The position numbers were made by a program, and so were the translations under genes. From SSC3 sp035477015 (GTDB lineage Bacteria > Actinomycetota > Actinomycetes > Propionibacteriales > Nocardioidaceae): a stretch of 13,250 nucleotides of DNA. This document shows, piece after piece, positions 5,793 to 11,714 of the stretch. The stretch spans positions 1 through 13,250 of the forward strand of contig DATILB010000226.1 in NCBI GenBank assembly GCA_035477015.1, given 5' to 3'. The notes under the pieces are model-generated. The model worked only from the letters and a program-made list of their open reading frames with translations, made no database searches and was not told the DNA's origin. Position 1 is the stretch's first letter, and the number at the start of each line of letters is the position of its first letter.

Positions 5793-6236
5793 TCAGGCGG
5801 CCTCGGCGGCGAAGATCGCGGCGATCGTCGCGTCGACGTCCATGAAGTCCGACTCGGCGCCGGCCGCTACCAACGTGGTGATGCGCTCGACGAACGTGGT
5901 CAGGTCGCCGGTGCGGGCCTGCACGAGGGCCTCACCGTCGGGCGAGCAGAGCTCGATGATGACGACGGCGTGACCGTCGGCGTCGAGGCAGGGCCACACG
6001 TGGACGTCGCCGTCGCCGGTGGGCTCGTAGAGACCGTCGACCAGGAGGTCACGGCCGAAGGTCCAGCGAACGTTGCCGGCGCCGGTCATGAAGACCGCGG
6101 TGACGGCGTACGGGTCGCGGGGGTCGTACGTCAGGTCTGCCTGCATCGGTGTTGCTGCGCCAGAGGCGTCGATCAGCTCGAGGGTGACACTCTGGGTCAC
6201 GCCACTCTTCGCTGAGTTAATCGTGTTGTTGTCCAT
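5793..6236 (-). CDS. SsgA-family (SsgB-like) cell division/sporulation regulator
   Basis: This 147-residue member of the SsgA-like protein family was first described in Streptomyces, where SsgB recruits FtsZ to future septum sites. Conserved blocks are all present: D-P-Y-A-V at 41-45, V-x-W-T-F-x-R-D-L-L-x-x-G-L at 56-69, P-T-G-D-G-D-V-H-V-W-P at 72-82, S-P-D-G-E-A-L-V at 98-105, and a final helix with F-V-E-R-I-T. SsgB is about 137 residues, so this protein has only a short extra N-terminus, rich in Asn and Ser. ATG at 6236 is supported by AGGGA nine bases upstream. GTG at codon 13 is an alternative start. A candidate BldD-like box lies inside the first codons. No other division or sporulation gene is adjacent, so a septum role is by family only. 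Confidence 0.9.
   Translation of the reverse strand: MDNNTINSAKSGVTQSVTLELIDASGAATPMQADLTYDPRDPYAVTAVFMTGAGNVRWTFGRDLLVDGLYEPTGDGDVHVWPCLDADGHAVVIIELCSPDGEALVQARTGDLTTFVERITTLVAAGAESDFMDVDATIAAIFAAEAA
6186..6200. promoter_or_regulatory. Candidate BldD-type operator within the SsgA-like gene start
   Basis: The 15-mer GACACTCTGGGTCAC has a flanking GTGAC...GTCAC dyad. It matches eight of nine fixed positions of the Streptomyces BldD consensus as I remember it (NTNACNC(A/T)GNGTNAN). It lies about 37-51 nt inside the coding region. BldD is known to control ssgA/ssgB genes in Streptomyces. A match of this quality is expected a few times by chance in a window of this size. Confidence 0.35.
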
Positions 6237-6261
6237 GGCTCGATATCCCTATCTCCCGGTG

Positions 6262-6312
6262 GTTCGACAATGAGACGGTCTCCCAACCTGCTCGTGACGC
6301 TGTTTGTCGAAC
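6262..6312. repeat. Nine-base perfect inverted repeat GTTCGACAA / TTGTCGAAC
   Basis: GTTCGACAA at 6262-6270 is repeated in inverse at 6304-6312, with a 33-bp spacer. The half-site order is GTTCGA then TCGAAC, opposite to an actinobacterial LexA box, so it is not an SOS operator. It may be a pair of regulator half-sites upstream of the SsgA-like gene. Confidence 0.45.
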
Positions 6313-6322
6313 TTCTCTTCCG

Positions 6323-6349
6323 GGGTTTCTTCTCCCAATGAGGAAACCC
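6323..6349. repeat. Dyad GGGTTTC-N13-GAAACCC
   Basis: Two perfect 7-bp inverted half-sites begin 20 bp apart, about two helical turns, so a dimeric regulator could bind both on one DNA face. It lies 87-113 bp upstream of the SsgA-like start codon. As RNA it could also form a short hairpin. Confidence 0.45.
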
Positions 6350-6389
6350 TGCATCCCCCGCTCGGGATAAGCGAGAGGTAACGGAAGGT

Positions 6390-6452
6390 TCCACCCGTTC
6401 AGCTTTCGAAATCATCCGTTCAGGCCCGGGCATCATCCGGTGGGCCAGAAAC
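6390..6452. repeat. Three imperfect direct repeats with 21-bp period
   Basis: CCGTTCAG occurs at 6395-6402 and again at 6416-6423. ATCATCCG occurs at 6411-6418 and again at 6432-6439. Both pairs are offset by exactly 21 bp, giving three decaying copies of a unit like ATCATCCGTTCAG in helical phase. They lie between the SsgA-like gene and the tRNA-Val promoter. Confidence 0.5.
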
Positions 6453-6502
6453 GGACATTCCTGCCAATGTGGGGCGGCTGTGAGCTGGAGCCACAGATGA
6501 GG

Positions 6503-6508
6503 TACTGT
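6503..6508 (+). promoter_or_regulatory. -10 element of tRNA-Val (CAC)
   Basis: TACTGT fits TANNNT and lies 17 bp before the mature tRNA 5' end, giving a start near 6515 and a short leader. The -35 is poor; TGAGCT at 6481-6486 is the best candidate, with a 16-bp spacer. Confidence 0.4.
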
Positions 6509-6525
6509 TTCCGCCGCTGAAGCAG

Positions 6526-6597
6526 GGGCGATTGGCGCAGTGGTAGCGCGCTTCGTTCACACCGAAGAGGTCACTGGTTCGAACCCAGTATCGCCCA
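6526..6597 (+). tRNA. tRNA-Val (CAC)
   Basis: The 72-nt cloverleaf has acceptor GGGCGAT/ATCGCCC, anticodon stem CTTCG/CGAAG and loop TTCACAC, giving anticodon CAC, and a T arm ACTGG/CCAGT. The discriminator is A and the next bases are CCC, so CCA is not encoded. It differs from tRNA-Val(GAC) at five positions: one D-loop base, one anticodon base, a compensating C-G to G-C swap at pair 31-39, and one T-loop base. Confidence 0.96.
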
Positions 6598-6662
6598 CCC
6601 TTTACTTCAGGACGGCACGTCGGTACGCCGCCCCACCGGGAGGTGAAGCGCGGCAGTCCGAC

Positions 6663-6854
6663 TCAGTGCGAGACGGGCACGCGTAGCGGTTCGGCGGCTG
6701 CACGCAGCCGACCGATCGCCATGTCCGCGAAGACCGAGCCGACCACCGTCACGGCGAGTACGACCCACATCGAAGCGGCGAAGTCGACCGTTCCAGTTAC
6801 CTGGAGCAGTACGTCAAGACCAAGCAGGCTCAAAGCCCCCCACGTCAACCACAT
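6663..6854 (-). CDS. Small two-helix membrane protein, unknown function
   Basis: This 63-residue protein is not one I recognise. Two hydrophobic helices are visible, at about residues 3-20 and 27-46. They are joined by a short turn containing Gly, Thr and Asp, and a short basic tail (R-L-R-A-A-A-E-P-L-R) is probably cytoplasmic. The gene is supported by AGGGGA placed seven bases before the ATG and by a membrane-protein composition unlike random frames. It stands alone between tRNA-Val and thrS, transcribed away from thrS. A hairpin at 6883-6904 lies in its likely leader. Shadow coding is unlikely because no competing gene covers this stretch on the other strand. Confidence 0.65.
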   Translation of the reverse strand: MWLTWGALSLLGLDVLLQVTGTVDFAASMWVVLAVTVVGSVFADMAIGRLRAAAEPLRVPVSH

Positions 6855-6882
6855 GGTGAAATCCCCTAGTTGCTAATTCTTA

Positions 6883-6904
6883 GACAGCCGTCCCCACGGC
6901 TATC
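6883..6904 (-). other. Hairpin upstream of the small membrane protein gene
   Basis: On the minus strand GATAGCCGT and ACGGCTGTC pair across a GGGG loop. Nine pairs form if one U-G wobble is counted. The plus-strand version has an A-C mismatch there, so the structure is better on the minus transcript. It may be a 5' leader element of the small membrane gene. Confidence 0.4.
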
Positions 6905-7004
6905 CCCCAAGGTCGATTGTCCGATCTGGTGGGGTAGATGGCAATAGCCCGAATAACCAAAGTGTCCGGATTTAACCCGGCGGCGGAGGCCACGCCAGCC
7001 TCGC

Positions 7005-7010
7005 TACGAT
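7005..7010 (+). promoter_or_regulatory. -10 element of thrS
   Basis: TACGAT fits the actinobacterial TANNNT -10 and would start transcription near 7017, giving a leader of about 31 nt. No good -35 is visible. The short leader leaves no room for a T-box antiterminator. Confidence 0.45.
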
Positions 7011-7047
7011 CGAGACTCCCGACTCCCGCCGTACGAAAGGCACCGTT

Positions 7048-9030
7048 GTGTCCGAGATCAAGGTCACCGTCGTCGACGCAGTCGAGCGTGTCGAGCGAGC
7101 GGTGACGACGGGCACCAAGGCCTGGGAGCTGTACGCCGACCAAGCCGACGTGATCGCGGCGCGGGTCAACGGCGAGCTGAAGGACCTGGCGTACGAGCTC
7201 GCCGACGGTGACGAGGTCGCTCCGGTGGAGATGGCGAGCAAGGACGGCCTCGACATCCTGCGCCACTCGACCGCACACGTGCTGGCCCAGGCCGTCCAGC
7301 AGCTGTTCCCCGCGGCCAAGCTCGGCATCGGCCCGCCGGTCGAGAACGGCTTCTACTACGACTTCGACGTCGAGACCCCGTTCGTGCCCGAGGACCTCGT
7401 CAAGCTCGAGACCGCGATGCGCAAGATCATCAAGGAGAACCAGCGGTTCTCCCGCCGCGTCACCACCGACGAGGACGCCGCGGTCGAGCTGGCCGACGAG
7501 CCGTACAAGCTCGAGCTGATCGGGCTCAAGGGTGGCGCCGCCGAGGCGGCCGAGGGCGCCGGGGCCGAGGTGGGCGCAGGCGAGCTGACCATCTACGACA
7601 ACCTCAACCGCAACGGTGAGGTGGCCTGGAAGGACCTCTGCCGCGGTCCACACCTGCCGACCACCAAGCGCATCCCGGCGTTCAAGCTGATGCGCACCGC
7701 GGCGGCCTACTGGCGCGGCAACGAGAACAACAAGCAGCTGCAGCGCATCTACGGCACCGCCTGGCCGAGCAAGGACGAGCTCGACGCGCACCTGCACCGC
7801 ATCGAGGAGGCCGAGCGTCGCGACCACCGCAAGCTCGGGCGAGAGCTCGACCTCTTCAGCTTCCCGGACGAGATCGGCTCAGGCCTTGCTGTCTTCCACC
7901 CGAAGGGCGGAGTGATCAAGCGGGCGATGGAGGACTACGTCCGGCAGCGGCACATCGAGGAGGGCTTCCAGTACGTCGGGACGCCGCACATCTCCAAGGA
8001 GGGGCTCTTCCACACCTCCGGCCACCTGCCGTACTACGCCGACACGATGTTCCCGCCCATGGAGATGGAGGGGGCGAACTACTACCTCAAAGCCATGAAC
8101 TGCCCGATGCACAACCTGATCTACCGGTCGCGCGGGCGGTCGTACCGGGAGCTACCGCTGCGGCTGTTCGAGTTCGGGTCGGTGTACCGCTACGAGAAGT
8201 CCGGTGTGGTGCACGGACTCACTCGCGTGCGCGGGCTCACCCAGGACGACTCGCACTCCTATGTCACCCAGGAGCAGGCACCGGCCGAGATCAAGCACCT
8301 GCTCAACTTCGTGCTGAGCCTGCTCAAGGACTTCGGCCTCGACGACTTCTACCTGGAGCTGTCGACCCGCGACGACTCCAAGCCGGAGAAGTTCGTAGGC
8401 AGCGACGAGGACTGGGCAGTCGCCACGAAGGTGCTCGAGGACGTGTGCAATGAGACGGGTCTCGAGCTGGTGCCCGACCCGGGCGGTGCCGCCTTCTACG
8501 GGCCCAAGGTCTCCGTGCAGGCCCGTGACGCGATCGGGCGCACCTGGCAGATGTCGACCATCCAGTATGACTTCAACCAGCCCAAGGGCTTCGAGCTCGA
8601 GTACGTCGCCGCGGACGGCTCGCGTCAGCAGCCGGTGATGATCCACTCGGCGAAGTTCGGGTCGATCGAGCGATTCTTCGGCGTGCTGGTCGAGCACTAC
8701 GCCGGCGCGTTCCCGCCCTGGCTCGCGCCGGTGCAGGTCGTGGGCATCCCAGTTGCGGAGCGGCACGTCGACTACCTGCACGAGGTCGCCGCCAAGCTCC
8801 GCGCCCAAGGGGTCAGGGTCGAGGTCGACGAGTCGGACGACCGGATGCAGAAGAAGATCCGCAACGCACAGCTGCAGAAGATCCCGTTCATGGTCATCGC
8901 GGGTGACGACGACGTCGAGGGCGGTGCGGTCTCCTTCCGCTACCGGTCCGGCCAGCAGGACAACGGCGTACCGATCGACGAGGCCGTCGCCCGCGTGGTG
9001 GAGGCGGTCGAGACGCGGGTGCAGGTGTGA
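7048..9030 (+). CDS. thrS: Threonine-tRNA ligase
   Basis: This 660-residue cytoplasmic enzyme charges tRNA-Thr with threonine. An N-terminal TGS domain spans about 1-63. The editing domain follows, with H73 and H77 (H-S-T-A-H) and C198/H202 (C-R-G-P-H), which clear mischarged serine. The class II catalytic core has motif 2 around F-G-S-V-Y-R-Y-E and zinc ligands C352, H403 and H533, equivalent to E. coli C334, H385 and H511. The C-terminal anticodon-binding domain begins near 563 (Q-V-V-G-I-P-V). An Ala/Gly/Glu-rich insert at about 161-179 lies within the editing domain. The start is GTG at 7048 with GAAAGG seven bases upstream. The stop overlaps the next gene (GTGA), indicating coupling. Confidence 0.97.
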   Translation: MSEIKVTVVDAVERVERAVTTGTKAWELYADQADVIAARVNGELKDLAYELADGDEVAPVEMASKDGLDILRHSTAHVLAQAVQQLFPAAKLGIGPPVENGFYYDFDVETPFVPEDLVKLETAMRKIIKENQRFSRRVTTDEDAAVELADEPYKLELIGLKGGAAEAAEGAGAEVGAGELTIYDNLNRNGEVAWKDLCRGPHLPTTKRIPAFKLMRTAAAYWRGNENNKQLQRIYGTAWPSKDELDAHLHRIEEAERRDHRKLGRELDLFSFPDEIGSGLAVFHPKGGVIKRAMEDYVRQRHIEEGFQYVGTPHISKEGLFHTSGHLPYYADTMFPPMEMEGANYYLKAMNCPMHNLIYRSRGRSYRELPLRLFEFGSVYRYEKSGVVHGLTRVRGLTQDDSHSYVTQEQAPAEIKHLLNFVLSLLKDFGLDDFYLELSTRDDSKPEKFVGSDEDWAVATKVLEDVCNETGLELVPDPGGAAFYGPKVSVQARDAIGRTWQMSTIQYDFNQPKGFELEYVAADGSRQQPVMIHSAKFGSIERFFGVLVEHYAGAFPPWLAPVQVVGIPVAERHVDYLHEVAAKLRAQGVRVEVDESDDRMQKKIRNAQLQKIPFMVIAGDDDVEGGAVSFRYRSGQQDNGVPIDEAVARVVEAVETRVQV

Positions 9031-9584
9031 CGCCGCCTCCGGAGGAGCCCAGGAACGAGCACGTCCAGGACGGAGTGGGGGAGCCCGACTCCCTCGACCG
9101 GCTCTGGACGCCTCACCGGATGGCCTACATCAAGGGGGAGAGCAAGCCGAACGACGGCAGCGCCGAGGCCTGCCCGTTCTGCCGGGTGCCCACGCTGTCC
9201 GACGAGGAGGGCCTGGTCGTACATCGGGGCAAGGAGTGCTTCGTGGTGCTCAACCTCTATCCCTACGCGCCGGGTCACCTGATGGCCTGCCCGTACCGGC
9301 ACATCGCCGACTACACCGAGCTGACGTCCGAGGAGACGCTCGAGATTGCGGAGCTCACCCAGACCGCCATGCGGGTGATCCGTGCGGTCAGCGGCGCGCA
9401 CGGCTTCAACATCGGCCTCAACCAAGGCTTCGCCGCCGGGGCCGGCATCGCGGCGCACCTGCACCAGCACGTCGTACCCCGCTGGTCGGGGGACCAGAAC
9501 TTCATGCCGATCATCGGCAAGACGAAGACGATGCCCCAGCTGATGTCCGATACGCGGCAGTTGCTCGCGGGGGCATGGTCCTAA
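9027..9584 (+). CDS. HIT-family protein, probable Ap4A phosphorylase
   Basis: This 185-residue protein has a histidine-triad domain and resembles M. tuberculosis Rv2613c, reported as a diadenosine tetraphosphate (Ap4A) phosphorylase. Ap4A is a by-product of aminoacyl-tRNA synthetases, which fits coupling to thrS. A variable N-terminal tail of about 30 residues is followed by C-P-F-C (C49, C52), a likely zinc site. N-L-Y-P-Y-A-P-G-H-L at 76-85 is the HIT core strand. G-F-N-I-G-L-N-Q-G at 126-134 and the triad H144-L-H146-Q-H148 contain the catalytic histidine, probably H146. The GTG start shares four bases with the thrS stop. A small hairpin lies across its own stop codon. Confidence 0.92.
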   Translation: MTPPPEEPRNEHVQDGVGEPDSLDRLWTPHRMAYIKGESKPNDGSAEACPFCRVPTLSDEEGLVVHRGKECFVVLNLYPYAPGHLMACPYRHIADYTELTSEETLEIAELTQTAMRVIRAVSGAHGFNIGLNQGFAAGAGIAAHLHQHVVPRWSGDQNFMPIIGKTKTMPQLMSDTRQLLAGAWS

Positions 9585-9593
9585 ACGACCATG
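9574..9593. other. Hairpin across the HIT gene stop codon
   Basis: CATGGTC and GACCATG form a perfect 7-bp stem. The six-base loop, CTAAAC, holds the TAA stop of the HIT gene. It marks the boundary between thrS-HIT and the ABC pair and could act as a weak terminator or a 3' end stabiliser. Confidence 0.4.
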
Positions 9594-9615
9594 GCGACGC
9601 CACCCGGCTGACGCC

Positions 9616-9621
9616 TAGCAT
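9616..9621 (+). promoter_or_regulatory. Possible -10 element for the ABC permease gene
   Basis: TAGCAT fits TANNNT and lies 34 bp before the TTG start, leaving room for the GAAAGG ribosome site. No good -35 is visible. It would let the ABC pair be expressed independently of thrS. Confidence 0.3.
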
Positions 9622-9654
9622 CAGCGCGGGGAGCCCGGTCGAAAGGCGTCGCAC

Positions 9655-10710
9655 TTGCTTGCCATCACCATTGCTGACCTGCGGTTCCGTGCCCGGCAGT
9701 TCCTGATCGCGGTCGTAGGCGCCGGGACCGTGTTCGCGATCGCGCTTCTCCTGGCCGGCATGGTCAACAGCTTCTACGCCGAGATCGACCGGACCGTCGC
9801 CTCGGCCGACGCTGACGGTTGGGTCGTGCCGGAGGGGACGTCAGGGCCGTTCACCTCGATCGGCGGGATGCCGCAGTCGACGGTCGGTGCCATCGCGAAG
9901 ACGGCCGGGGTCACCGCAGCAAGCGGCATGGTGATCTCGCTGCAGTCGCCCGACCGTGGTGCGCTGGGGCTCGAGCGGATCATGATGATCGGTGCGGACC
10001 CGAAGGGCTTCGGACAGGTCGTGCCTGATGAGGGCGAGCCGGTCCGCAAGAACAACGAGGCGGTCGCGGACCGGCGACTCGACCTGGACATCGGCGACAC
10101 CTTCGTGCTCGGCGGTCGCACCTTCCACGTGGTGGGCCTGGTCGAAGGCATGACGATGCTCGGCGGGACCGCCAACGCGTGGCTCTCGCTCAAAGCGGCC
10201 CAGGGCGTGCTGTTCGGCGGGGAGCCGATCGTCACGTCGATCCTGGTCAAGGGAGACCCTGAGCAGCTGCCGCCGACCTTGAAGCTCATGTCGAACGAGG
10301 AGGTCGCGGTCGACAGCCTCAAGCCGATGAAGGACGCTGTGGACTCGGTCAACAACTCGAAGTACCTGATGTGGGTCGTCGCCGCGATCATCGTGGCCGC
10401 GCTGATCTACGTCTCCGCCCTGCAGCGGACCAGGGACTTCGCGGTCCTCAAGGCAGTCGGTGCGTCCTCCCGGGCGTTGTTCGTCGGTGTCGCGCTGCAG
10501 TCGGTCATCGTCACGGCCTTGGGGGCGCTGTTGGCGATCTCCTGCGCGTGGATGCTGAAACCGGCGTACCCGGTGCCGGTAGAGGTCACCCAGGCGGCGT
10601 ACGTCTCCCTCCCACTCATTGCGATCGGGGTCGGGATTCTGTCGTCACTGGTGGCGCTTCGAAGAGCGGTCAACGTCGATCCGGCCATCGCGTTCGGAGC
10701 GGGCCAATGA
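9655..10710 (+). CDS. FtsX-like ABC transporter permease
   Basis: This 351-residue inner-membrane protein has the MacB/FtsX layout. One N-terminal helix (16-38) is followed by a large extracytoplasmic domain (about 40-235), then three helices at 236-256, 277-299 and 318-338. The cytoplasmic loop after helix 2, R-T-R-D-F-A-V-L-K-A-V-G-A-S (258-271), is the standard coupling motif that docks on the ATPase. Such systems usually act as mechanotransmission or export devices for lipids, lipoproteins or peptides. The start is TTG, with GAAAGG eight bases upstream. Its stop overlaps the ATPase start (ATGA). Length and pairing match what I recall of M. tuberculosis Rv0072, annotated there as glutamine transport; the FtsX fold makes that annotation doubtful. 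Confidence 0.88.
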   Translation: MLAITIADLRFRARQFLIAVVGAGTVFAIALLLAGMVNSFYAEIDRTVASADADGWVVPEGTSGPFTSIGGMPQSTVGAIAKTAGVTAASGMVISLQSPDRGALGLERIMMIGADPKGFGQVVPDEGEPVRKNNEAVADRRLDLDIGDTFVLGGRTFHVVGLVEGMTMLGGTANAWLSLKAAQGVLFGGEPIVTSILVKGDPEQLPPTLKLMSNEEVAVDSLKPMKDAVDSVNNSKYLMWVVAAIIVAALIYVSALQRTRDFAVLKAVGASSRALFVGVALQSVIVTALGALLAISCAWMLKPAYPVPVEVTQAAYVSLPLIAIGVGILSSLVALRRAVNVDPAIAFGAGQ

Positions 10711-11702
10711 ACGATCTCGTCGTCAAGGACCTCACCGTCGAGTACAGCTCTGGCGGGCTGCTGGTCCGTCCCCTGGTCAAGAAGTCGCTCACAGCCGAGG
10801 ATGGCCAGCTCGTCGTCCTGCTCGGCCCGAGTGGGTGCGGGAAGACGACGCTGCTGTCCTGCCTCGCGGGGCTCCTCACCCCGACGCGCGGAAGCATCCG
10901 CCTGGGGGGTCGCGAGATCACTCGCCTCCAGGGCGAGGCACTGACGGACTACCGACGGAACCAGGTCGGGGTCGTCTTCCAGGCGTTCAACCTGCTCCCG
11001 AGCCTCACGGCGCACGGGAACGTGGTCGCGCCGATGGCTCTCGCCGGTGCCCGCCGGTCGGTGGCCTCGGCTCGGGCGACGGAGCTGCTGGAACAGGTCG
11101 GTCTCGGCGACCGGATGAACCACCGACCCGGTGCGATGTCCGGGGGGCAGCAGCAGCGAGTGGCGATCGCCCGTGCCCTCGTGCACAACCCGCCGCTCGT
11201 CCTGGCCGACGAGCCGACCGCCCACCTCGACCACGTCCAGGTGGAAGGGGTACTCAAGCTGATCCGCAGCCTCGCGCAGCCTGGTCGCATCGTTGTCGTG
11301 GCCACCCACGACGACCGGGTCACGAACCTCGCCGACATCGTCATCGAGCTGGTTCCGTCCCATGCCGGCGTGGACCGTGAGCCCGAGGACGTCGAGCTCA
11401 CCGACGGTGAGGTGCTGTTCCGGCAAGGCGACCCCGGCGAGCTCGTGTACGTCGTGAAGAGCGGCGGAGTCGCGATCTACCAGGAGCTGTTCGACGGTGG
11501 TGAGCGCCACATCGACGTACTGAAGGAGGGCCGCTACTTCGGGGAGCTCGCGCCCTTGCTCAGACTGCCGCGGAGCGCGTCCGCGCGGGCCGCTGGGGAC
11601 ACCGTGGTCACGGCGTACACCCTGCGTCGTTTCCGGAACGCCTTCCCCGGCTCTGCCATGCAAGCCCCGGGCCTGAACGGAGCACCCCACGAGGACGGGT
11701 AG
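10707..11702 (+). CDS. ABC transporter ATPase fused to a cyclic-nucleotide-binding domain
   Basis: This 331-residue protein is a LolD/MacB-type ATPase (about 1-220). It has Walker A G-P-S-G-C-G-K-T at 40-47, Q-loop Q92, signature S-G-G-Q-Q at 145-149, Walker B L-V-L-A-D-E-P at 164-170, D-loop A-H-L-D at 172-175 and H-loop H201. A Crp-like cyclic-nucleotide-binding domain follows at about 230-310. Its phosphate-binding cassette F-G-E-L-A-P-L-L-x-L-P-R-S-A is intact: E280 would hold the ribose 2'-OH and R289 the cyclic phosphate, so ligand binding is plausible. No DNA-binding domain follows. The same architecture is known in M. tuberculosis Rv0073 and Rv2564. The ATG shares four bases with the permease stop. 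Transport might be gated by cAMP or cGMP; that is inference. Confidence 0.92.
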   Translation: MNDLVVKDLTVEYSSGGLLVRPLVKKSLTAEDGQLVVLLGPSGCGKTTLLSCLAGLLTPTRGSIRLGGREITRLQGEALTDYRRNQVGVVFQAFNLLPSLTAHGNVVAPMALAGARRSVASARATELLEQVGLGDRMNHRPGAMSGGQQQRVAIARALVHNPPLVLADEPTAHLDHVQVEGVLKLIRSLAQPGRIVVVATHDDRVTNLADIVIELVPSHAGVDREPEDVELTDGEVLFRQGDPGELVYVVKSGGVAIYQELFDGGERHIDVLKEGRYFGELAPLLRLPRSASARAAGDTVVTAYTLRRFRNAFPGSAMQAPGLNGAPHEDG

Positions 11703-11714
11703 CCTTGCCCCGCC

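Larger units (their letters stand above)
6237..6525. promoter_or_regulatory. Repeat-rich intergenic control region between SsgA-like gene and tRNA-Val
   Basis: This 289-bp stretch holds no credible gene. It carries the control signals of two divergent genes: the SsgA-like gene (minus) and tRNA-Val(CAC) (plus). Visible elements are a 9-bp inverted repeat (6262-6270 with 6304-6312), a 7-bp inverted repeat (6323-6329 with 6343-6349), three copies of TCTCCC at 6252, 6279 and 6331, and a set of 21-bp-spaced direct repeats (6390-6452). I see no clear -10/-35 pair for the SsgA-like gene, so it may use an alternative sigma factor. Confidence 0.6.

Noticed and set aside
6262..6312. LexA/SOS box from TCGAAC and GTTCGA half-sites
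   Set aside because: The half-sites are in reverse order and far apart compared with the TCGAAC-N4-GTTCGA arrangement.
6478..6496. CRP-like site (CTGTG...CACAG) before tRNA-Val
   Set aside because: The spacing is nine bases between five-base arms and inner positions do not match TGTGA-N6-TCACA; too weak to claim.
3902..6597. Integrated element bounded by tRNA genes
   Set aside because: The genes between are ordinary in base composition, no integrase is present, and the tRNA copies are inverted rather than direct att-type repeats.
6855..7047. T-box or other riboswitch upstream of thrS
   Set aside because: The predicted leader is about 31 nt and shows no T-box sequence or terminator/antiterminator pair.
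6880..7827. 315-codon minus-strand open frame opposite thrS
   Set aside because: Antisense to the highly conserved ThrRS TGS and editing domains; no family resemblance.
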